DNA of 9,321 bases from Gammaproteobacteria bacterium (GTDB taxonomy: Bacteria > Pseudomonadota > Gammaproteobacteria > SZUA-229), in contig DROB01000212.1 in the NCBI GenBank assembly GCA_011321985.1, positions 1 through 9,321 of the forward strand. The letters run 5' to 3'. This document shows positions 5,812 through 9,321 of the stretch, one piece after another. Below the pieces are notes generated by a model, which saw only the letters and a list, made by a program, of their open reading frames with translations, ran no database searches and was not told the origin of the DNA. The position numbers and the translations under genes are program-made. Position 1 is the first letter of the stretch; the number at the start of each line of letters is the position of its first letter.

Positions 5812-6723
5812 ATGAGAGATAATACCGAAAATAATACCGGTACCAGCGATGGTGCATTTGAAGTCAACGTCGGCCTCGCCGAAATGCTCAAAGGCGGTGC
5901 CATCATGGATGTGACTAATGCAGAGCAGGCCCGGATCGCCGAGGATGCGGGAGCCTGTGCGGTGATGGCACTGGAGCGTATCCCCTCTGACATACGGCGT
6001 GATGGCGGTGTCGCCCGTATGTCTGATCCCGGGATGATCGAGGAGATCAAAAATACCGTCTCCATCCCTGTCATGGCAAAATGCCGGATCGGCCATTTTG
6101 CTGAAGCTCAGATACTGCAGGCACTGGAAGTCGATTTTATCGATGAATCCGAAGTGCTGACCCCTGCCGATGAAGTCAACCATATCTATAAACGTGATTT
6201 CACCGTGCCTTTCGTGTGTGGCGCGACCAACCTGGGAGAAGCCCTGCGCCGTATCGGTGAGGGTGCCGCCATGATGCGCACCAAAGGTGAAGCCGGAAGC
6301 GGCAATATCGTCGAAGCCGTGCGCCATATGCGTGCCCTGCAGGATGAGATGCGCCGCCTTACCACACTCGGTAAGGAACAGCTGATGAGCGTCGCCAAAG
6401 AATGGGGTGCCCCTTATGACCTGGTCTGCTATGTCGCTGAACACGGAAAACTCCCGGTACCCAATTTTTCTGCGGGAGGAATATCCACCCCTGCCGATGC
6501 CGCGCTGGTCCGTCAGTTAGGTGCACAGGCCGTGTTCGTCGGTTCCGGCATTTTTAAATCAGACGACCCGGTCGCACGGGCTGCCGCCATCGTTAAAGCC
6601 ACCACCTATTATGATGACCCATCAGTATTACTGGAAGTCAGCCGCGGTTTGCAGGCGGCCATGAAGGGACTGGAAATGTCAGAGATTCCAGAAGAGGAAC
6701 GGCTGGCCATCAGAGGCTGGTAG
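5812..6723 (+). CDS. pdxS: Pyridoxal 5'-phosphate synthase subunit PdxS
   Basis: PdxS builds pyridoxal phosphate directly from ribose 5-phosphate, glyceraldehyde 3-phosphate and ammonia supplied by PdxT; it is a cytoplasmic (beta/alpha)8 barrel that assembles as a dodecamer. The 303-residue protein is near full identity to family motifs: GLAEMLKGG (21-29), the catalytic D33, K90 in MAKCRIGHF (the lysine that binds the sugar), K158 in RTKGEAG (the second catalytic lysine), FVCGATNLGEALRRI and FSAGGISTPADAA. The C-terminal RGW is also typical. I choose ATG 5812; a TTG at 5773 would add 13 unconserved residues and has no ribosome site. The ribosome site at 5812 is itself weak. Its promoter shares the 5517-5811 gap with the nnrS control region, but I cannot identify it. 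pdxT follows after 6 bases, so the two are co-transcribed. Confidence 0.97.
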   Translation: MRDNTENNTGTSDGAFEVNVGLAEMLKGGAIMDVTNAEQARIAEDAGACAVMALERIPSDIRRDGGVARMSDPGMIEEIKNTVSIPVMAKCRIGHFAEAQILQALEVDFIDESEVLTPADEVNHIYKRDFTVPFVCGATNLGEALRRIGEGAAMMRTKGEAGSGNIVEAVRHMRALQDEMRRLTTLGKEQLMSVAKEWGAPYDLVCYVAEHGKLPVPNFSAGGISTPADAALVRQLGAQAVFVGSGIFKSDDPVARAAAIVKATTYYDDPSVLLEVSRGLQAAMKGLEMSEIPEEERLAIRGW

Positions 6724-6729
6724 GTTCTG

Positions 6730-7311
6730 GTGAACAACACCGTTGGTGTCCTTGCCTTGCAGGGTGCTTATCAGAAACATGTCGAAAGCCTTTCCAGCCT
6801 GGGTGTCGGATCACGATTGATTCGCAGAGCATCCGAGTTGAATGGATGCTGTGCATTGATTTTACCCGGTGGAGAGTCGACGACGATCAGCCTGCTGTTA
6901 CAGAAAAACGACCTGTATAGTCCGATCAAAACGTTTGCTGAAAATCATCCTGTGCTGGGAGTGTGTGCAGGCATGATTTTGATGGCCAGTGATGTGGATG
7001 ATGAACGTGTCACGCCTCTGGGCTTGTTGCCGTTCAGGGCGTCGCGTAATTTTTATGGCCGACAGATGCACAGTTTTAGTGCTGATGTAACGCTCGATTT
7101 TGATGACAGACCTTTCAACGCGCCGTTTATTCGTGCACCGGGGATCGAAAAGCTTTCACCGGAAATAACGAGATTAGCCACACTGAACAATAACGCTGTT
7201 ATGATAGGCATGGGCGACCATATCGCATTATCCTTTCATCCCGAATTAACCGATGATACACGGATTCATGCATACTGGTTGAACCGCTTCGAACGGGCCA
7301 TGTATTACTGA
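6730..7311 (+). CDS. pdxT: Pyridoxal 5'-phosphate synthase glutaminase subunit PdxT
   Basis: PdxT hydrolyses glutamine and channels ammonia to PdxS. The 193-residue class I glutaminase shows VGVLALQGAYQKH (5-17), PGGEST (46-51), the nucleophile C79 in GVCAGM, TPLGLL (95-100), RNFYGRQMHSF (106-116), and the other triad members H170 and E172 in SFHPELTDD. Length is normal for the family. Translation starts at GTG 6730, only 6 bases after the pdxS stop; a TAGG-like ribosome site overlaps that stop codon, which suggests translational coupling. The 3' end is followed after 3 bases by a long perfect inverted repeat. Confidence 0.96.
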   Translation: MNNTVGVLALQGAYQKHVESLSSLGVGSRLIRRASELNGCCALILPGGESTTISLLLQKNDLYSPIKTFAENHPVLGVCAGMILMASDVDDERVTPLGLLPFRASRNFYGRQMHSFSADVTLDFDDRPFNAPFIRAPGIEKLSPEITRLATLNNNAVMIGMGDHIALSFHPELTDDTRIHAYWLNRFERAMYY

Positions 7312-7314
7312 AAC

Positions 7315-7424
7315 GGAAATAAAGGATACGCATTGTTCAAGACACGCTGTAAATACGTCCATGTAAGCTCGACATCCGCATCCCTGCGGCTGACGGTCTT
7401 GAACAATGCGTATCCTTTATTTCC
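7315..7424. repeat. Perfect 29-bp inverted repeat element after pdxT
   Basis: Bases 7315-7343 are the exact reverse complement of 7396-7424 (29 of 29). The 52-base interior carries a nested hairpin, CCGCA-TCCC-TGCGG at 7376-7389. The interior (GTCCATGTAAGCTCGAC and neighbours) resembles a core I recall from dispersed intergenic repeats in gammaproteobacteria. It starts 3 bases after the pdxT stop. RNA from it would form a very stable stem, so it may protect or end the pdxST mRNA, but there is no T run typical of an intrinsic terminator. No transposase or clear target duplication is visible. Confidence 0.88.
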
Positions 7425-7464
7425 TTCTTATTAATAATAATTAATACCATATAGACAATACCAG

Positions 7465-7962
7465 ATGCAGACATCTAACATAAACCACGAATCACAGCCG
7501 ATTTTTCCGGCACCGCTCTCATTGCCATTGAGATTACTGCCTTCTTTCGTGCATAACAGCGTACTGGTTACGACACTGAACCAGCTATTCAGTAACGAGT
7601 TAAAACAGGATGAACTGGTTTTCCTGCAGGGAAAAATACTGCATATCCAGATCGAAGATATGGATATCGAATACCGGTTCACACTGGTGGATAAAAAATT
7701 AATCGCCGCGGATAAAAAACAACCACCCGACCTCGTCCTGCAGGGAACAGTGTATAACTACCTGTTACTGGCAAGCCGGCATGAAGATACTGACACCCTG
7801 TTTTTCAGCCGGCGACTGCGTATGCAGGGGGACACCGAGCTGGGATTGTATGTAAAAAATTTCCTCGACGGGATGGACATGGATTCGCACAAGGTTCCGG
7901 CTTACCTGGAACACCTGTTACAGAAAAGCCTGCCTGTCTATAAACGCCTTTTTGGGCGATGA
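7465..7962 (+). CDS. ubiT: UbiT-like SCP2 lipid-carrier protein, O2-independent ubiquinone synthesis
   Basis: UbiT (YhbT) is an SCP2 sterol-carrier-fold protein needed, with UbiU and UbiV, for ubiquinone synthesis without oxygen; it probably binds the prenyl intermediates. The 165-residue protein has the SCP2 domain at about 37-140 and matches E. coli UbiT closely in DTDTLFFSRRLRMQGDTELG and the following LYVKNFLDGMD. An N-terminal hydrophobic segment PLSLPLRLLP (17-26) also corresponds to the E. coli protein. The ATG at 7465 lacks a strong ribosome site; no better start exists. A weak -10 (TATAGA, 7450-7455) lies very close to the start and no FNR box is visible here. trhP follows after 31 bases. 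The ubiU and ubiV partners are not in this window. Confidence 0.88.
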   Translation: MQTSNINHESQPIFPAPLSLPLRLLPSFVHNSVLVTTLNQLFSNELKQDELVFLQGKILHIQIEDMDIEYRFTLVDKKLIAADKKQPPDLVLQGTVYNYLLLASRHEDTDTLFFSRRLRMQGDTELGLYVKNFLDGMDMDSHKVPAYLEHLLQKSLPVYKRLFGR

Positions 7963-7993
7963 ACAGCCCACTATTTCCGCACTGCTTAGTATC

Positions 7994-9321
7994 ATGAAAA
8001 AACCTGAACTGCTGTCACCCGCAGGCCTGTTAAAAAACATGCATTATGCCTTCGCCTACGGAGCCGATGCGGTCTATGCCGGCCTGCCCCGTTATAGTCT
8101 CAGGGTACGCAACAATGATTTTCGTCTACCTAATCTGGAAGCCGGTATCAATGAAGCACATGCACTGGATAAACAGTTTTTTGTGGCGACGAATATCCTT
8201 CCTCATACCGCAAAGATAAAAACATTTATGGATGATATGGAGCCGATCATCGAGATGCACCCGGATGCACTGATCATGGCCGATCCCGGTCTGATCATGA
8301 TGGTCAGGGAGAGGTGGCCGGACATGCCGATCCATCTCTCGGTACAGGCGAATACGCTGAACTCGCCAGCGGTCAAATTCTGGCAGTCGGTCGGGGTCCG
8401 ACGCATCATTCTTTCCCGGGAGTTATCGCTAAAAGAAATCGAACAGATCCGCAATGACTGTCCGGATACCGAGCTGGAAGTTTTTGTCCACGGTTCACTG
8501 TGTATCGCCTATTCCGGACGTTGCTTATTATCGGGTTATTTCAATCACCGTGATCCGAATCAGGGCACATGCACCAATTCATGCCGCTGGAACTACAAAG
8601 TCAAAAATAATGACGGTGATCAAAATATAGAGAACACCGGCATCTGGCGAGCCGGATCAGAGAAAGACACTGATGATATGTCATCGCAACAGTTTTTACT
8701 GGAAGAACAGGGGCGGCCCGGAGAATACATGCCCATCGAAGAAGATGAACACGGTACCTATATCATGAACTCCAGAGATCTACGTGCCATCGAGCATGTG
8801 CATCGTCTGGTCGATATCGGCGTTGATTGCCTGAAGATCGAAGGCCGAACAAAGTCATATTATTACACGGCAAGGACCACCCAGATCTACCGCCAGGCCA
8901 TCGATGATGCTGCCGCTGGCAAAAGATTCGATCCACATCTGATGACAGAACTGGAAAACCTGGCCCACCGTGGTTACACCGATGGCTTTTTCGAACGTCA
9001 CCCGCCACAGGAGCTGCAACGCTACCGCGATAATAGCTCGCGCAGCCAACGGCAGATCTTTACCGGAGAGGTCATGAAGTTTGATAAGACCCGAAATCAG
9101 ATTTTGGTCGATATAAAAAACAAATTAACCATCGGTGATGAGGTAGAGCTGGTAACCTCTGATGGGAACCACCGTTTTATATTAACAAAAATGACCGATC
9201 AGAACGGCAATACCATCGAATGCGCACCTGGCAGCGGTCACCAGGCATGGATAGGCCTCGACACCGATATCACCGAAGTGAACCTGGGCCTGTTATGCCG
9301 GACACTCGATGAGGAAACGGC
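7994..9321 (+). CDS. trhP: U32-family tRNA U34 hydroxylase TrhP (YegQ), 3'-truncated
   Basis: TrhP uses prephenate to hydroxylate uridine 34 of tRNAs, without oxygen, as the first step toward cmo5U-type wobble modifications. The 442 residues present start with the family hallmark KPELLSPAG and follow E. coli YegQ throughout (AYGADAVYAG, HLSVQAN, ILSRELSL, EDEHGTYIMNS, DCLKIEGRTKSYYY, NLAHRGYTDGF). Iron-sulfur cysteines typical of U32 proteins are seen at C170 and C177 (HGSLCIAYSGRC) and C193 and C197 (GTCTNSC). About ten to twenty C-terminal residues are cut off by the window edge. It is closer to TrhP than to the shorter UbiU or UbiV, despite lying next to ubiT. The start is ATG 7994; no strong ribosome site is visible. 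Confidence 0.94.
   Translation, partial: MKKPELLSPAGLLKNMHYAFAYGADAVYAGLPRYSLRVRNNDFRLPNLEAGINEAHALDKQFFVATNILPHTAKIKTFMDDMEPIIEMHPDALIMADPGLIMMVRERWPDMPIHLSVQANTLNSPAVKFWQSVGVRRIILSRELSLKEIEQIRNDCPDTELEVFVHGSLCIAYSGRCLLSGYFNHRDPNQGTCTNSCRWNYKVKNNDGDQNIENTGIWRAGSEKDTDDMSSQQFLLEEQGRPGEYMPIEEDEHGTYIMNSRDLRAIEHVHRLVDIGVDCLKIEGRTKSYYYTARTTQIYRQAIDDAAAGKRFDPHLMTELENLAHRGYTDGFFERHPPQELQRYRDNSSRSQRQIFTGEVMKFDKTRNQILVDIKNKLTIGDEVELVTSDGNHRFILTKMTDQNGNTIECAPGSGHQAWIGLDTDITEVNLGLLCRTLDEET

Noticed and set aside
5782..6444. 220-codon minus-strand ORF
   Set aside because: It is antisense to pdxS, which is conserved along its full length.
7315..7424. Insertion sequence or intrinsic terminator of pdxT
   Set aside because: There is no transposase frame or clear target duplication, and no T run follows the stem, so I list it as a repeat only.

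Overview
The window looks like a draft-assembly contig from a gammaproteobacterium. I infer this from the E. coli-like sequences of the UbiT and TrhP proteins, the NnrS/PPK2/CZB-chemoreceptor set, and intergenic palindromes of a kind seen in such genomes. I cannot name a genus. The first 12 bases are the common end of Illumina adapters, so the left edge is a sequencing artefact joined to real sequence. The gene content is housekeeping plus a theme of low oxygen, nitric oxide and redox stress; no transposase, phage, CRISPR or RNA-operon genes are visible.

Layout, left to right. (1) Minus strand, 13-1074: 3'-truncated B12-binding-type radical SAM protein. (2) 1135-1240: imperfect palindromic intergenic repeat. 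(3) Minus strand, 1268-2122: PPK2 polyphosphate kinase, divergent from (4) plus-strand adenylate kinase at 2338-2976, whose LID carries four cysteines. (5) Two separate intrinsic terminators, one per strand, between the convergent adk and chemoreceptor genes. (6) Minus strand, 3077-4204: soluble chemoreceptor with a C-terminal CZB zinc domain, preceded by a good match to a sigma-28 (FliA) promoter. (7) Minus strand, 4305-5516: NnrS membrane protein. (8) 5517-5811: divergent regulatory region, the most interesting part of the window. (9) Plus strand: pdxS-pdxT, the ribose-5-phosphate-dependent pyridoxal phosphate synthase. (10) 7315-7424: perfect 29-bp inverted repeat. (11) Plus strand: ubiT followed by trhP (yegQ), the latter cut by the window end.

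The main discovery candidate is upstream of nnrS. An FNR/DNR-type box (5732-5745) sits exactly 41.5 bp before a predicted minus-strand start with a TATTAT -10 element. The RNA from that start would fold within about 72 nt into two hairpins and an intrinsic terminator ending in six U, well before the nnrS start codon. This suggests an anaerobically or NO-induced small RNA, or an attenuated nnrS leader. nnrS is followed by the CZB chemoreceptor, so a nitrosative-stress gene and a candidate redox/zinc-sensing taxis gene lie together, although the receptor has its own likely flagellar promoter. ubiT (oxygen-independent ubiquinone synthesis) and trhP (oxygen-independent tRNA U34 hydroxylation) fit a facultative, respiratory lifestyle.
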